From Hymenobacter cyanobacteriorum (GTDB lineage: Bacteria > Bacteroidota > Bacteroidia > Cytophagales > Hymenobacteraceae), in contig NZ_JALBGC010000004.1 of the NCBI RefSeq assembly GCF_022631375.1, positions 496,001-560,000 on the forward strand: a stretch of 64,000 bases of DNA, read 5' to 3'. The first letter of the stretch is position 1. Each line of letters begins with the position of its first letter. Shown here in pieces: positions 45,610 to 54,503 of this stretch. Made by a program: the position numbers and the translations under genes. Below the pieces are notes generated by a model. It did not search any database. It was not told the origin of the DNA and saw only the letters and a program-made list of their open reading frames with translations.

Positions 45610-46347
45610 ATGCTGAACTACTACCGCCTCCTGGGCATCGGCCCCAACGCCTCGCCTGCTCAAATTGCGCAGGCCTACACCCGGCAGCGCGACCGCCTGC
45701 GCCGCCGCGCCCCCGCCGACCCCGCCCTGCGCCACCGCCTGGCCGAGGTGGAGGCCGGCTACGGCATTCTGGCCCACCCGCGCCGCCGCCTGATGTACGA
45801 CCAGCTGCTGGCCCAGCAGCCCGCCCCGCCGCCGCCCGCTTCCGAAGCCCGCCTGCTGGCTTTGGCCCCCTGGGCCCGCCGCCTGAATGCGGCCCTGCTG
45901 GCGCTGTGCCTGCTGCTGGGCCTCGACTGGGCCCTGCCGCTGCGCGAGTACCCGGCCGAAACCGTGCAGAGCCGCTTTCCCATCGCCGTGTCGTCGTCGC
46001 TCTCCGACCCGCAGCTGGCCTACCGCGTGCACACCCCGCACACCAGCTTCCGGCTGCCCAGCGCCATTGGCTACCGCGTGCGCGAGGGCGATGCCCTGCA
46101 CGTGTGGCAAACGCCGCTGCTGGGCGTGGTGCAGCGCATCAGCGCGCCCGCCTCGCCCGACGGCCCGGCCCCGTTTCAGCCTTACGGTGGCACCATCTAC
46201 GGCACGTTTTTTCTGTTGCCGCTGCTGCTGGCGGGTGTGGCCGCCGTGGGCTGCTGGCCCGGCCGCTCGCCCGAGCTGGTGGTGAACGCAGCCGGCGTGG
46301 CCGTCCTGCTGGCCGTCCTCACGGCCGTGGTGCTGTTGTGGTTTTGA
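45610..46347 (+). CDS. J-domain-like membrane protein lacking HPD
   Basis: 245 residues. Residues 1-65 look like a DnaJ J-domain: YYRLLGIGPNASPAQIAQAY (helix I-II) and VEAGYGILAHPRRRLMYDQL (helix III-IV). The loop between helices II and III, normally holding the His-Pro-Asp needed to stimulate DnaK, reads RDRLRRRAPADPALRHRL with no HPD. One membrane span follows (about 92-112), a soluble domain, then two hydrophobic segments at the C-terminus (GTFFLLPLLLAGVAAVGCW and AGVAVLLAVLTAVVLLWF). Probably not a functional Hsp70 co-chaperone. The native start is the ATG at 45610. Confidence 0.72.
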   Translation: MLNYYRLLGIGPNASPAQIAQAYTRQRDRLRRRAPADPALRHRLAEVEAGYGILAHPRRRLMYDQLLAQQPAPPPPASEARLLALAPWARRLNAALLALCLLLGLDWALPLREYPAETVQSRFPIAVSSSLSDPQLAYRVHTPHTSFRLPSAIGYRVREGDALHVWQTPLLGVVQRISAPASPDGPAPFQPYGGTIYGTFFLLPLLLAGVAAVGCWPGRSPELVVNAAGVAVLLAVLTAVVLLWF

Positions 46348-46369
46348 GGCCCGCGCCCAACCCAGCAGT

Positions 46370-46377
46370 CACTTTTG
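46370..46377 (+). promoter_or_regulatory. Possible -7 element for the ankyrin gene
   Basis: CACTTTTG, one mismatch to TAnnTTTG, 66 bases before the ankyrin gene start. Confidence 0.3.
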
Positions 46378-46442
46378 CGGTTTAGGGCCGTACAGTAGCC
46401 CGCGGTGCGTAGCCGCCTTTCTTCAGCCCCCTCTTTTCTTAC

Positions 46443-46937
46443 ATGGATTCCGCTTCCACTCCTTCCGAAGACCAGTTATTTGATGCCGCCCGCCGCGGCG
46501 ATGTGCCCGCCCTGCAAGCCGCGCTGGCCGCTGGCGTACCCGTCGATGCCACCAACGACAAGGGTTTCAGCGCCCTCATTTTGGCCAGCTATGGCAACCA
46601 GTTCGAGGCCGTCCGCTTTCTGCTCGATGCCGGGGCCAACCCCAACCACCAGGACCACACCGGCAATACGCCCCTGATGGGCGTCAGCTTTAAAGGCTAC
46701 CCCGAAATCGCCCGCCTGCTCATCGAGCGCGGCGCCGGTCTCGACTGGCAAAACGGCAACGGCGGCACCGCCCTCATGTTCGCCGCCATGTTTGGCCGCC
46801 ACGACGTGCTGAAGCTGCTGCTCGAAGCCGGGGCCAACCAGCGCATCGCCGACTTCCGCGGCCTCACTGCCCTGGCCCTGGCTGGCCAGCAGGGCAACGA
46901 AACCGCTTGGGCGCTGCTCGGCGGCGAGGCGCAGTAG
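46443..46937 (+). CDS. Ankyrin-repeat protein
   Basis: 164 residues with about four ankyrin repeats: DQLFDAARRGDVPALQAALA, GFSALILASYGNQFEAVRFL, GNTPLMGVSFKGYPEIARLL and GGTALMFAAMFGRHDVLKLL, each with the family's helix-turn-helix and Asn/Asp-Gly turn. No signal peptide, so cytoplasmic. Single-domain ankyrin proteins of this size in bacteria usually bind a partner protein; here the partner is not evident. Confidence 0.88.
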   Translation: MDSASTPSEDQLFDAARRGDVPALQAALAAGVPVDATNDKGFSALILASYGNQFEAVRFLLDAGANPNHQDHTGNTPLMGVSFKGYPEIARLLIERGAGLDWQNGNGGTALMFAAMFGRHDVLKLLLEAGANQRIADFRGLTALALAGQQGNETAWALLGGEAQ

Positions 46938-46993
46938 GCCCAAACCTTGCGGAGCGTGCCGCTGGCCAAGCCGGCGGCACGCTACTTTGCCGT

Positions 46994-47515
46994 ATGCGCA
47001 GTATTTCATTCAACCAGGCCATGCTGGCAGCGGTGCGGGCTGGCCGCAAAACCGTTACCCGCCGCCGCCTGCCCACCAGCCTGCCCATGCAGCAGGAGCC
47101 GGCCCGGTATCGGTTTATCAGCTTGTCGGACCGTGGCGCACTGTTCGAAGACTACCACGCCCAGCCGCCTGCCTTACTGCCCCTGGTGCCGCTGCCCTTC
47201 GGCCCGGTCGGCACTCACCTAATCGTAGCAGAAGACCCGGGACTCGTGCTGAAAATCGTCGGGCTGCGTGCCGAGCAGGTGCGTGACCTAACCGAAGAAG
47301 ATGCGGCGGCCGAAGGGATATACGCCCGACCCGAGCCCGGCCCGCCATACTGGGGTGGGGTTGAATCCGATGCTGCCCACCCCGGTGCCTTTCACTGGTA
47401 CGGCAGTCCCATCGCCGCTTTCCAGGGCCTGCTCGATTCCATTTACCCCACCGCCTGGGCCCGCAACGAGTGGGTGTGGGTGATTGAATTTGCAAAGCTG
47501 CCCGCAGCTGAGTAG
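46994..47515 (+). CDS. ASCH-domain-like protein
   Basis: 173 residues from the ATG at 46994; a longer frame reads through the intergenic region. It starts SISFNQAMLAAVRAGRKTVT with RR next, and ends NEWVWVIEFAKL, the start and end signatures of ASCH-like domains often carried by phages. ASCH domains are predicted RNA- or nucleotide-binding folds. Possibly acquired with a phage, though no other phage gene is near. Downstream of the ankyrin gene by 56 bases. Confidence 0.7.
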   Translation: MRSISFNQAMLAAVRAGRKTVTRRRLPTSLPMQQEPARYRFISLSDRGALFEDYHAQPPALLPLVPLPFGPVGTHLIVAEDPGLVLKIVGLRAEQVRDLTEEDAAAEGIYARPEPGPPYWGGVESDAAHPGAFHWYGSPIAAFQGLLDSIYPTAWARNEWVWVIEFAKLPAAE

Positions 47516-47531
47516 CCCGGCGACGCACCCG

Positions 47532-47894
47532 CTACGCCAGCCACACAGCCGCCAGCGCCAGCAGTGCGGGCACAGTTTGCACCAGCAGAATGCGCGTGCC
47601 CGCCGTGGCCGCTCCATACATGCCCGCCACCGCCACGCAGCCCAGGAAAAAGCTGGCCACGTTGCGTTGCCAGCTAGGGTCTGAAATCAACAGCGCCCAG
47701 ATAAGCCCGGCGGCCAGAAACCCGTTGTACAGCCCCTGGTTGGCGGCCAGCACCTTGGTCGGCTCGAAGAGCTCGGGCCGCAGCGAGCGGAAGGTTTTCG
47801 GCCCGCGCGTGGTCCAGGCAAACATCTCCAGCCAGAGGATGTACAGGTGGATAAGGGCCACGAGGCCGATAAGAACTTGGGCGAGCAGGTGCAT
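47532..47894 (-). CDS. DUF1304 integral membrane protein
   Basis: 120 residues with four hydrophobic helices. The DUF1304 pattern is clear: IGLVALIHLYILWLEMFAW, TKVLAANQGLYNGFLAAGLIW, VAVAGMYGAATAGTRILL. A small inner-membrane protein family of unknown function. Confidence 0.88.
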   Translation of the reverse strand: MHLLAQVLIGLVALIHLYILWLEMFAWTTRGPKTFRSLRPELFEPTKVLAANQGLYNGFLAAGLIWALLISDPSWQRNVASFFLGCVAVAGMYGAATAGTRILLVQTVPALLALAAVWLA

Positions 47895-48020
47895 GGCGGC
47901 TGGGAAAAGCGTAAGAAACAGCGGCTAACTTACTCAATTACTGCCGGCGCAGTCCGCTACGGCCGGGGCGGGTAGGGGCTTCGGGCACGCAAAAGGCCCG
48001 CCGGGTGGGCGGGCTTGGGG

Positions 48021-49418
48021 TTAGCTGGGGGAGGAGTCGGCTTCGGCTACTTTGGCAGCGATGAAGTCGTAGACTTTGTTGGCGAACTCGTGATTAAGTA
48101 TTTTGATTCGGTCGAAATCATAAGCCGCTATGTAAGTCGATTCAAATACTCTTTCCGGAGAATGCCCATATCCTCCATCTTTGCGCTCATATGTCGAGAA
48201 TTCAGCTTGATAGCTGTGTTGATGAAACACTAATTTCAACTCAGCACCTTGACTAAACGGAATAACTAGGCTTGTAAAATCATCCCATTGAAAAAAAAAC
48301 TTAACCTCTTCTACAACACGTTTACCATTTGTAAACACATTAGTTGTGAATTCTAGGGCATTCTCTAATTTGGGCCCGCTATGCCCACTGAATGATTTTC
48401 TGTTTGTATCTCGTGCTTCGCAAAATATTTTTGACTCAATAAACAGGTCGTTGAAGCGGGCCATTTCCAATCCGAGATTCTCAAACCAAAAATTTATAAG
48501 TGACTCATATAATCTTTTTTGAGTTACTGGATTCCAAGTTGCTTTACCAAAATCTTCGCGAGTTGTTAATTGCTTCTTCAGAAGTGCAAGCTTTTTATCC
48601 AAATCAGCGGGCTCATCAATGGATTCGCCTTGCGCGGCGCGAATCATTAGGCGCAGGCCGGCCTCCACGTTATCGATGATGAAGCGCAGGAAGGGCTCGG
48701 GGTCGCCAGCATCGGCGGCGGAGAGGGCGGCGAGGTAGGGGTTGCGGTCGGCAGCTTTAATAACTGTCATCGGGTAGCCATGGCGCAGCAAAATCAGGTT
48801 CATCAGCAGGCGCGACATGCGGCCGTTGCCGTCATCGAAGGGGTGGATGCGCACGAAACGGTAGTGAAACTCGGCGGCCAGCGCCACGGCGTGCATCGTG
48901 GGGGCAGCCTCCTCGGCCCGATACCAGTCTACAAGGTCCATCATGCGGCCGGGCGTTTCCTCCACCGAGGCGAAGTAGAACGTCTCGCCGGTGGCGGTGA
49001 GCACGTTGTTAGGGCTGGTTTTGTAGCGGCCGGGAACAATGAGCTTGCGTGTAGGCTGGCCGCCGGCGGTTTGGGCAGGTGTGAGGTAGGCTTCGCCCAA
49101 CAGCAGTTGGTGCATCTCGCGGATAAACTGCTCGGTGAGCGGGTATTCGCTGCGCACAAATTCTTCCAATGCCAGCACGGCCTCGTTGTGGCCTTTGATG
49201 TCGAGGTGGTCGCGCATGGGCTTGCCGGCCGCTGTGAGGCCGTGCAGCAGCAGCGAGCGGGTTTCGCCCAGGGTGAGGGAGTTGCCTTCAATGGCGTTGG
49301 AGTTGTAATTCCACTCCAGCCGAAACTTTTGCAACACCCGTTGCTCCTGTTCCGGGGCCAAGGGGCGCAGGGTATCAAGGTCGGCTTTGAGGCGGTCGAT
49401 TTCGGTGAAGAGGGACAT
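48021..49418 (-). CDS. Fic-family AMPylation protein
   Basis: 465 residues. The Fic core carries HPFDDGNGRMSR (His192 catalytic, with Asn198 and Arg200/Arg203), the full HPFx(D/E)GNGRxxR motif for transferring AMP or another nucleotide part to target proteins. The N-terminal helix has SNAIEGN (Ser40-Glu44), the class II autoinhibitory S/TxxxE(G/N) motif, so activity is likely self-restrained. The C-terminal about 190 residues (encoded at about 48030-48620) are unassigned and are distinctly AT-richer than the Fic core, suggesting a swapped target-binding domain. Targets unknown. Confidence 0.9.
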   Translation of the reverse strand: MSLFTEIDRLKADLDTLRPLAPEQEQRVLQKFRLEWNYNSNAIEGNSLTLGETRSLLLHGLTAAGKPMRDHLDIKGHNEAVLALEEFVRSEYPLTEQFIREMHQLLLGEAYLTPAQTAGGQPTRKLIVPGRYKTSPNNVLTATGETFYFASVEETPGRMMDLVDWYRAEEAAPTMHAVALAAEFHYRFVRIHPFDDGNGRMSRLLMNLILLRHGYPMTVIKAADRNPYLAALSAADAGDPEPFLRFIIDNVEAGLRLMIRAAQGESIDEPADLDKKLALLKKQLTTREDFGKATWNPVTQKRLYESLINFWFENLGLEMARFNDLFIESKIFCEARDTNRKSFSGHSGPKLENALEFTTNVFTNGKRVVEEVKFFFQWDDFTSLVIPFSQGAELKLVFHQHSYQAEFSTYERKDGGYGHSPERVFESTYIAAYDFDRIKILNHEFANKVYDFIAAKVAEADSSPS

Positions 49419-49493
49419 GGGGGAGAGGCGTTTGGTAAATGTAAAAATGGGGATAAAAAAGGCCCGCCGGGTGGGGCGGGCCTAAGGGTGGGC

Positions 49494-50153
49494 TTATTCT
49501 GTTTCCTCCCCCATGAGTGGCTGCCAATCGAATGACCAGCCTAATTCCCGTTCCATGCAAGCTTTCTCTTCTTCGTTGGCCCGAACGAGAAATACGTCCT
49601 GGCCAGTGTCGACTTCTGCATGAATGGACGACGTGAATCCCTGGCTTTTCATGGCTGCATCAAGAAAAGAAAAAACTTCGCCGTCTATCCAATCATCGTA
49701 GTAAGCGAGCTGGGTCGTGAACTGCTGACCGTACTGCTCAAAAGAAAGCGTAACCGGTCCTGTTTCGGATGCCCACGTTTCCACAATATTCGTGGGTTGT
49801 AGGCAACCCATCGAGAGCCGGGCGTATTGTTCCACAACGCCTACATATATATCGTTGTCTTTCATCACATCGGCCTCCAAATCGCCCGACCAAACGCGGG
49901 CAAAATCATAGCTGGCTATTTCCTTGAAGGTGTCGGGGCCCGTACCCTCCGCAACCCGGCGCAACAGCGCTTTATCAAAGCTGAATTCCGGGTGCGCCTG
50001 GTAGAAGGCATCCTGAGGTGTTTGTTGATGCAGCCACTCAAGCAATGCCGTCGCCGCCTGAGCATCTGTCATACTACTGTATTGCTCAAAGAAACCACAC
50101 TTTCGTAGGGTGCTGATTGAAGCAGTAAACTGCTGCTGTAGTATAAGGCCCAT
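49494..50153 (-). CDS. Hypothetical cytoplasmic protein
   Basis: 219 residues, not recognised. No signal peptide, membrane span or repeat. It is acidic, with aromatic-rich beta segments (VTLSFEQYGQQFTTQLAYYD, SFDWQPLMGEETE) preceded by a helical region (ATALLEWLHQQTPQDAF). The style is like immunity or cytosolic adaptor proteins, but there is no direct evidence for that. It starts 20 bases after the stop of the methylmalonyl-CoA mutase large subunit and ends 75 bases before the Fic gene, all on the minus strand. Confidence 0.55.
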   Translation of the reverse strand: MGLILQQQFTASISTLRKCGFFEQYSSMTDAQAATALLEWLHQQTPQDAFYQAHPEFSFDKALLRRVAEGTGPDTFKEIASYDFARVWSGDLEADVMKDNDIYVGVVEQYARLSMGCLQPTNIVETWASETGPVTLSFEQYGQQFTTQLAYYDDWIDGEVFSFLDAAMKSQGFTSSIHAEVDTGQDVFLVRANEEEKACMERELGWSFDWQPLMGEETE

Positions 50154-50173
50154 TGGTTTCTGGCTAATAAAAA

Positions 50174-52393
50174 CTACGCCCCCAGCTTCCCCAGAATCTC
50201 CAGTGCGGCCGTGGCGATGACCGTACCCGGGCCGTACACGCCGGCCACGCCGGCATCGTAGAGGAACTGGTAGTCTTGGGCCGGAATCACGCCGCCGGCA
50301 ATCACCAGGATGTCTTCGCGGCCCAGTTGCTTGAGTTCCGCCAGCAGCTGGGGGAGCAGGGTTTTGTGGCCGGCAGCGAGGCTGCTCACGCCCACCACGT
50401 GCACGTCGTTGTCGGCGGCCTGGCGGGCTACTTCGGCGGGCGTCTGGAAGAGCGGGGCGAGGTCGACGTCGAAACCCACGTCGGCGAAGCTGGTGGCGAT
50501 GATTTTGGCGCCGCGGTCGTGGCCGTCCTGGCCCATCTTGGCGACGAGCATGCGGGGGCGGCGGCCTTCGCGGGTAGCAAATTCCTCGGCCGCCGCGCGG
50601 GCGCGCTCGAAGGCTTCGTTGTGGTGCATCTCGCTGCTGTACACGCCGGCCACGGTGCGCGTGGTGGCCTGGTGGCGGCCGTATTGCGCTTCCAGCGCAT
50701 CGGAGATTTCGCCCAGCGTAGCGCGGGCGCGGGCGGCGGTGATGGCCAAGGCCAGTAAGTTAGTTGAGTTAAAAGTTAAAAGTGAAGAGTTAGGAGTTGA
50801 TTCTGCAGATTCTACTGCCTCAACTCCTAACTTTTCACTTTTAACTTTCAACTCATCAATGCGCACGCCGGCAGCCTCGGTGAGGGCAGCCAGGGCCACT
50901 TTCACAGCCACATTATCGCGGCTGGCGCGCACGGTTTTGAGGCGGGCAATCTGGCTTTCGCGCACGGCGTCGTTGTCGATGTCGAGCACTTCAACCTCCG
51001 TTTTCTCGGTGGTCTGGTACTTGTTCACGCCCACGATGATTTCCTGGCCCGAGTCGATGCGGGCCTGCTTGCGGGCGGCGGCTTCCTCAATGCGCAGCTT
51101 GGGCAGGCCGGTTTCGATGGCCTTGGCCATGCCGCCCAGCGCCTCCACTTCCTGAATCAGCGCCCAGGCCTTGTCGGCTAGTTCGTGCGTCAGGGTCTCC
51201 ACGTAGTAGCTGCCGCCCCAGGGGTCGACTACCTTGGTGATGTCGGTTTCGTGCTGCAGATACAACTGCGTGTTGCGCGCAATGCGGGCCGAGAAGTCGG
51301 TGGGCAGGGCAATGGCTTCGTCCAGTGCGTTGGTGTGCAGGCTCTGGGTGCCGCCCAGCGCGGCCGCCAGTGCCTCAATGGCCGTGCGGGCCACGTTGTT
51401 GTAGGGGTCCTGCTCGGTGAGGGAGTAGCCCGAGGTTTGGCAGTGGGTGCGCAGGGCCAAGCTTTTGGGGTTAGTCGGGTTGAACTGCTGCATGAGCTTG
51501 GCCCAGAGCAGGCGGCCGGCGCGCAGCTTGGCAATCTCCATGAAGTGGTTCATGCCAATGGCCCAAAAAAAGCTCAGGCGCGGGGCAAACTCGTCAATCT
51601 TCATGCCCGCGGCTAGGCCGGCGCGCACGTACTCCAGGCCGTCGGCCAGGGTGTAGGCCAGCTCCAGGTCGGCGGTAGCGCCGGCTTCCTGCATGTGGTA
51701 GCCCGAGATGGAAATGGAGTTGAATTTGGGCATGCGCGCCGCCGTGAAGCTGAAAATATCGGCGATGATGCGCATGCTCGGCGCGGGCGGGTAGATGTAG
51801 GTGTTGCGCACCATGAACTCCTTCAAAATGTCGTTCTGAATGGTGCCCGCCAATTGTTCGGGCTGCACGCCCTGCTCCTCGGCCGCTACGATGTAGAAGG
51901 CCAGCACCGGCAGCACGGCCCCGTTCATGGTCATGCTCACCGACATCTGGTCGAGCGGAATCTGGTCGAAGAGGATTTTCATGTCCTCCACCGAGTCGAT
52001 GGCCACGCCGGCCTTGCCCACGTCGCCCTGCACCCGCGGGTGGTCCGAGTCGTAGCCGCGGTGCGTCGCCAAATCAAACGCCACGCTCAAGCCCTTCTGC
52101 CCGCCGGCCAGGTTGCGGCGGTAAAACGCGTTCGATTCCTCGGCCGTCGAGAAGCCCGCGTACTGCCGGATGGTCCACGGGTTCTGGGTGTACATCGAGG
52201 CGTAGGGCCCGCGCAAATAAGGTGCCTGCCCTGCACCGAAGCCCAGATGGTCGAGGTGAGCCACATCAGCGGCCGTGTACACGGGCTTAATGGCAATGCC
52301 CTCAGGCATAAGCGTAGCCGCCGTTTCGGGCGCAGCGGGCGCTGCTGGTGCCGGGGCCGCGTCGTAAGGAATCGAAGAGAAGTCAGGCTTCAT
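50174..52393 (-). CDS. scpA: Methylmalonyl-CoA mutase large (B12-binding) subunit
   Basis: 739 residues. The N-terminal TIM-barrel has PYLRGPYASMYTQNPWTIRQ, the substrate-binding segment of CoA mutases, and GGSYYVETLTHELADKAW. The C-terminal domain holds the B12-binding DGHDRG motif (His625 is the lower cobalt ligand) and VVGVSSLAAGHKTLLPQLL. It converts (R)-methylmalonyl-CoA and succinyl-CoA in the propionate pathway with the small subunit encoded upstream. Residues about 513-543 (DELKVKSEKLGVEA ... NSSLLTFNST) are encoded by an AT-rich palindrome inserted in frame; homologues have only a few residues here, in the linker between the barrel and the B12 domain. The symbol mutB is also used for this subunit. 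Confidence 0.95.
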   Translation of the reverse strand: MKPDFSSIPYDAAPAPAAPAAPETAATLMPEGIAIKPVYTAADVAHLDHLGFGAGQAPYLRGPYASMYTQNPWTIRQYAGFSTAEESNAFYRRNLAGGQKGLSVAFDLATHRGYDSDHPRVQGDVGKAGVAIDSVEDMKILFDQIPLDQMSVSMTMNGAVLPVLAFYIVAAEEQGVQPEQLAGTIQNDILKEFMVRNTYIYPPAPSMRIIADIFSFTAARMPKFNSISISGYHMQEAGATADLELAYTLADGLEYVRAGLAAGMKIDEFAPRLSFFWAIGMNHFMEIAKLRAGRLLWAKLMQQFNPTNPKSLALRTHCQTSGYSLTEQDPYNNVARTAIEALAAALGGTQSLHTNALDEAIALPTDFSARIARNTQLYLQHETDITKVVDPWGGSYYVETLTHELADKAWALIQEVEALGGMAKAIETGLPKLRIEEAAARKQARIDSGQEIIVGVNKYQTTEKTEVEVLDIDNDAVRESQIARLKTVRASRDNVAVKVALAALTEAAGVRIDELKVKSEKLGVEAVESAESTPNSSLLTFNSTNLLALAITAARARATLGEISDALEAQYGRHQATTRTVAGVYSSEMHHNEAFERARAAAEEFATREGRRPRMLVAKMGQDGHDRGAKIIATSFADVGFDVDLAPLFQTPAEVARQAADNDVHVVGVSSLAAGHKTLLPQLLAELKQLGREDILVIAGGVIPAQDYQFLYDAGVAGVYGPGTVIATAALEILGKLGA
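50764..50856. repeat. AT-rich palindrome inside the mutase gene
   Basis: Imperfect inverted repeat with arms TTGAGTTAAAAGTTAAAAGT and a near complement, about 93 bases in all, so a multiple of three. It is open in the coding frame and reads through as about 31 residues. It resembles the AT-rich palindrome at 16309 in style but not in sequence. Confidence 0.85.
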
Positions 52394-52417
52394 TTAAGGG
52401 AATTCTAAGTACGTCCA

Positions 52418-52512
52418 GAACGTCATGCTGAGCGGGTCGAAGCATCTTTACCGCGCAAGTAAACAATTGCATTGCGCGGTAGAGATGCTTCGACAGGCTC
52501 AGCATGACGTTT
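52418..52512. repeat. Palindromic element, GTCATGCTGAGC family, copy 7
   Basis: Arms GAACGTCATGCTGAGCGGGT and complement, pairing well through CGAAGCATCT. It lies between the two mutase genes and would fold in their shared transcript. Confidence 0.9.
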
Positions 52513-52525
52513 TTAGTAAGCATTT

Positions 52526-54319
52526 TTAATTGAGCTTCCGGCCCTGCAGGCGGGCCAGCACTTCCTCGGTCGTGTAGCCCTGTACCTTCATCTCCTGGAA
52601 GCCGAATACGCGCACGGCCTCGTGCATCGTGGCCAAATCGGCCGACAGCAGAGCCGGCGGAATGAAGTGCTGCTTCTCGGTCGGAATCTGAAAGATGAAG
52701 CGGGCGAATCGGCGGAACTGCTCGGGCGTGGCGTACATCAGCGTAGCTTCCTCGGCCGAGGAGTAAAGCAGCGACATGGTGCCGGCCGGGTGGCTGGCCG
52801 CCAGCTCGGGCCGCTCGTGCTCCTGCAGCAGCTGCAGGAAGCTTTCCAGAATCACCTGGTTGGTATTGGCCCCGAGCAGCACCACCGCCGCGCGCTTGCT
52901 TTTGCGGTCGCGGCGCTCGAAGTGCAGGGCCGTGGCCAGGCGCAGCACCTCGGTGGGGTAGGCCGCGCGCGTCACGTCGAACTCGGCCGAGCGCAGCAGC
53001 TTTTTGGGATGGAAACTGAAGTTTTCGTGCTGGTTCTGGAAGCGGTTGGTGCCCACCACCACCTGCTGGCCGCTGGCAATGCGCCGGAACGTTTCGTTGG
53101 CCACGGTTTTGACCTCCTCCAGAATTTGGGCGCGCGCCTGGGGCAGCCCGCCGGCTTCTTCGGTGCGCTGAAACAGCGTCCAGGCTTCGCGGGCAAGCTG
53201 GTCGGTCAGGGTTTCGAGGTAGTAGGAGCCGGCGGCCGGGTCCTGCACGCGGCCCAGGCCGGCTTCTTCGCGCAGCAGCACCGAGAGGTTGCGGGCCAGC
53301 CGGGCCGAAAACTCGTTGCTGTCGGCAAACAGGCAGTCGAACGGGGCCACGCTCAGCGAGTCGGCCCCGCCGAGCACGGCGCTCATGGCCTCGGTGGTGT
53401 GGCGCAGCAGGTTGGTGTGCGCGTCGAGGGTCGTCTGCGTCCAGGTCGCCGTCATGGCGTGGATGCGCAGGTTGGCATTCAGCGCGGCGGGCAGGCCGAA
53501 GGCGTGCAACAGCGTGGCCCACAGGCGGCGCAGGGCGCGCAGCTTGGCAATTTCGAGAAAGTAGCCGGGCATCACGGCCACGTGCAGGTGCAGGGCCGCG
53601 GCTACCTCGGCGGCGGTCGTTTCGGCATCGGGCAGCTCGGCCAGCAGCGCGGCGGCCGTGTTCAGGCTAAAGGCAATCTGTTGGGTGGCCGTGGCGCCGC
53701 GATTGCCGAAAAAGGCGCCATTCACCGCCAGCGTCCGGAAATCAGGCATGCCAACGGCCAGGCGCACACAGCGGCGCAGGCCGGCGCGGTAGTCGGCCAG
53801 CTCGGCCCCTTCGGGCACGGGGCCGGGCGCAAAGCGCAAAAAGCCGCGCAAAGCGGTGCCGGGCGCGGCATCCACGAGGCGGCTGAGCAGGGCGGCCGGG
53901 TCGGTGGTGGTGGTGTAGCCGATGAAAGTGCTGGCCAGCGGCAGGCGCTCGGCCAGGTAGGCCACGTCGAACGTCGCCGCGTCGCTGCACACGAAGTGCA
54001 TGCCGTCGGCCCCGCGTTGCAGGGCATCGGCGGCCTGCTCGATTTGCAGGCGGCCATCCTGGCCGGCGGGCACGTTCAGGCTGGGCACGTTCAGCCAGGG
54101 CGCAACGGGGTGGGGCAGGGGCGCGGGCGGGCCGCCCAGGGCCGCGAGGGCTTCGCGGTGGTAAAAAGGCTCCAGGCTGAAACCATCGGGCAGGGGCCAG
54201 CGCAGGGTTTCCGGGTCGCGGCCTTTCAGCTCGCGGGCCAGGCGGGCCTGCCACTCGGCGGTAGTCACGGCCGGAAACTCGGCGAAGGAAACGGGCGAAG
54301 CCGCGGTAACATCAGGCAT
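52526..54319 (-). CDS. mutA: Methylmalonyl-CoA mutase small subunit
   Basis: 597 residues from the ATG at 54319 (MPDVTAASPVSF); an upstream in-frame ATG at 54382 is less likely. It has the mutase barrel features (WPLPDGFSLEPFYHREAL, LNANLRIHAMTATWTQTTLD, AAGSYYLETLTDQLAREAW). There is no DxHxxG motif: the cobalamin domain is degenerate, as expected for the non-catalytic subunit that dimerises with the large one. It is the upstream gene of the two-gene mutase operon. Confidence 0.93.
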   Translation of the reverse strand: MPDVTAASPVSFAEFPAVTTAEWQARLARELKGRDPETLRWPLPDGFSLEPFYHREALAALGGPPAPLPHPVAPWLNVPSLNVPAGQDGRLQIEQAADALQRGADGMHFVCSDAATFDVAYLAERLPLASTFIGYTTTTDPAALLSRLVDAAPGTALRGFLRFAPGPVPEGAELADYRAGLRRCVRLAVGMPDFRTLAVNGAFFGNRGATATQQIAFSLNTAAALLAELPDAETTAAEVAAALHLHVAVMPGYFLEIAKLRALRRLWATLLHAFGLPAALNANLRIHAMTATWTQTTLDAHTNLLRHTTEAMSAVLGGADSLSVAPFDCLFADSNEFSARLARNLSVLLREEAGLGRVQDPAAGSYYLETLTDQLAREAWTLFQRTEEAGGLPQARAQILEEVKTVANETFRRIASGQQVVVGTNRFQNQHENFSFHPKKLLRSAEFDVTRAAYPTEVLRLATALHFERRDRKSKRAAVVLLGANTNQVILESFLQLLQEHERPELAASHPAGTMSLLYSSAEEATLMYATPEQFRRFARFIFQIPTEKQHFIPPALLSADLATMHEAVRVFGFQEMKVQGYTTEEVLARLQGRKLN

Positions 54320-54433
54320 ACATTCTGGGGGCTGAAGCCAAGGAATACGACAACTACGGCACAGTGGGCGCGCATGTCGCAAACAGGCCGAAAGATACGG
54401 CCCGGGCCAGCATGTAGTCGGCCCAGATGCATG

Positions 54434-54441
54434 TAGTTTTG
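54434..54441 (+). promoter_or_regulatory. -7 promoter element for the first barrel gene
   Basis: TAGTTTTG, an exact match to TAnnTTTG, 63 bases before the start at 54504. It faces away from the divergent mutase operon. Confidence 0.45.
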
Positions 54442-54503
54442 CAGCTTAGTCATCGTTGCCAAGTATTTATTGAGTATTAAATTAACACCCATCAAGCAGC
54501 TAC

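Noticed and set aside
52622..54436. 604-codon open frame on the plus strand
   Set aside because: Antisense shadow of the mutase small-subunit gene; Gly/Gln/His-rich composition without domain features.
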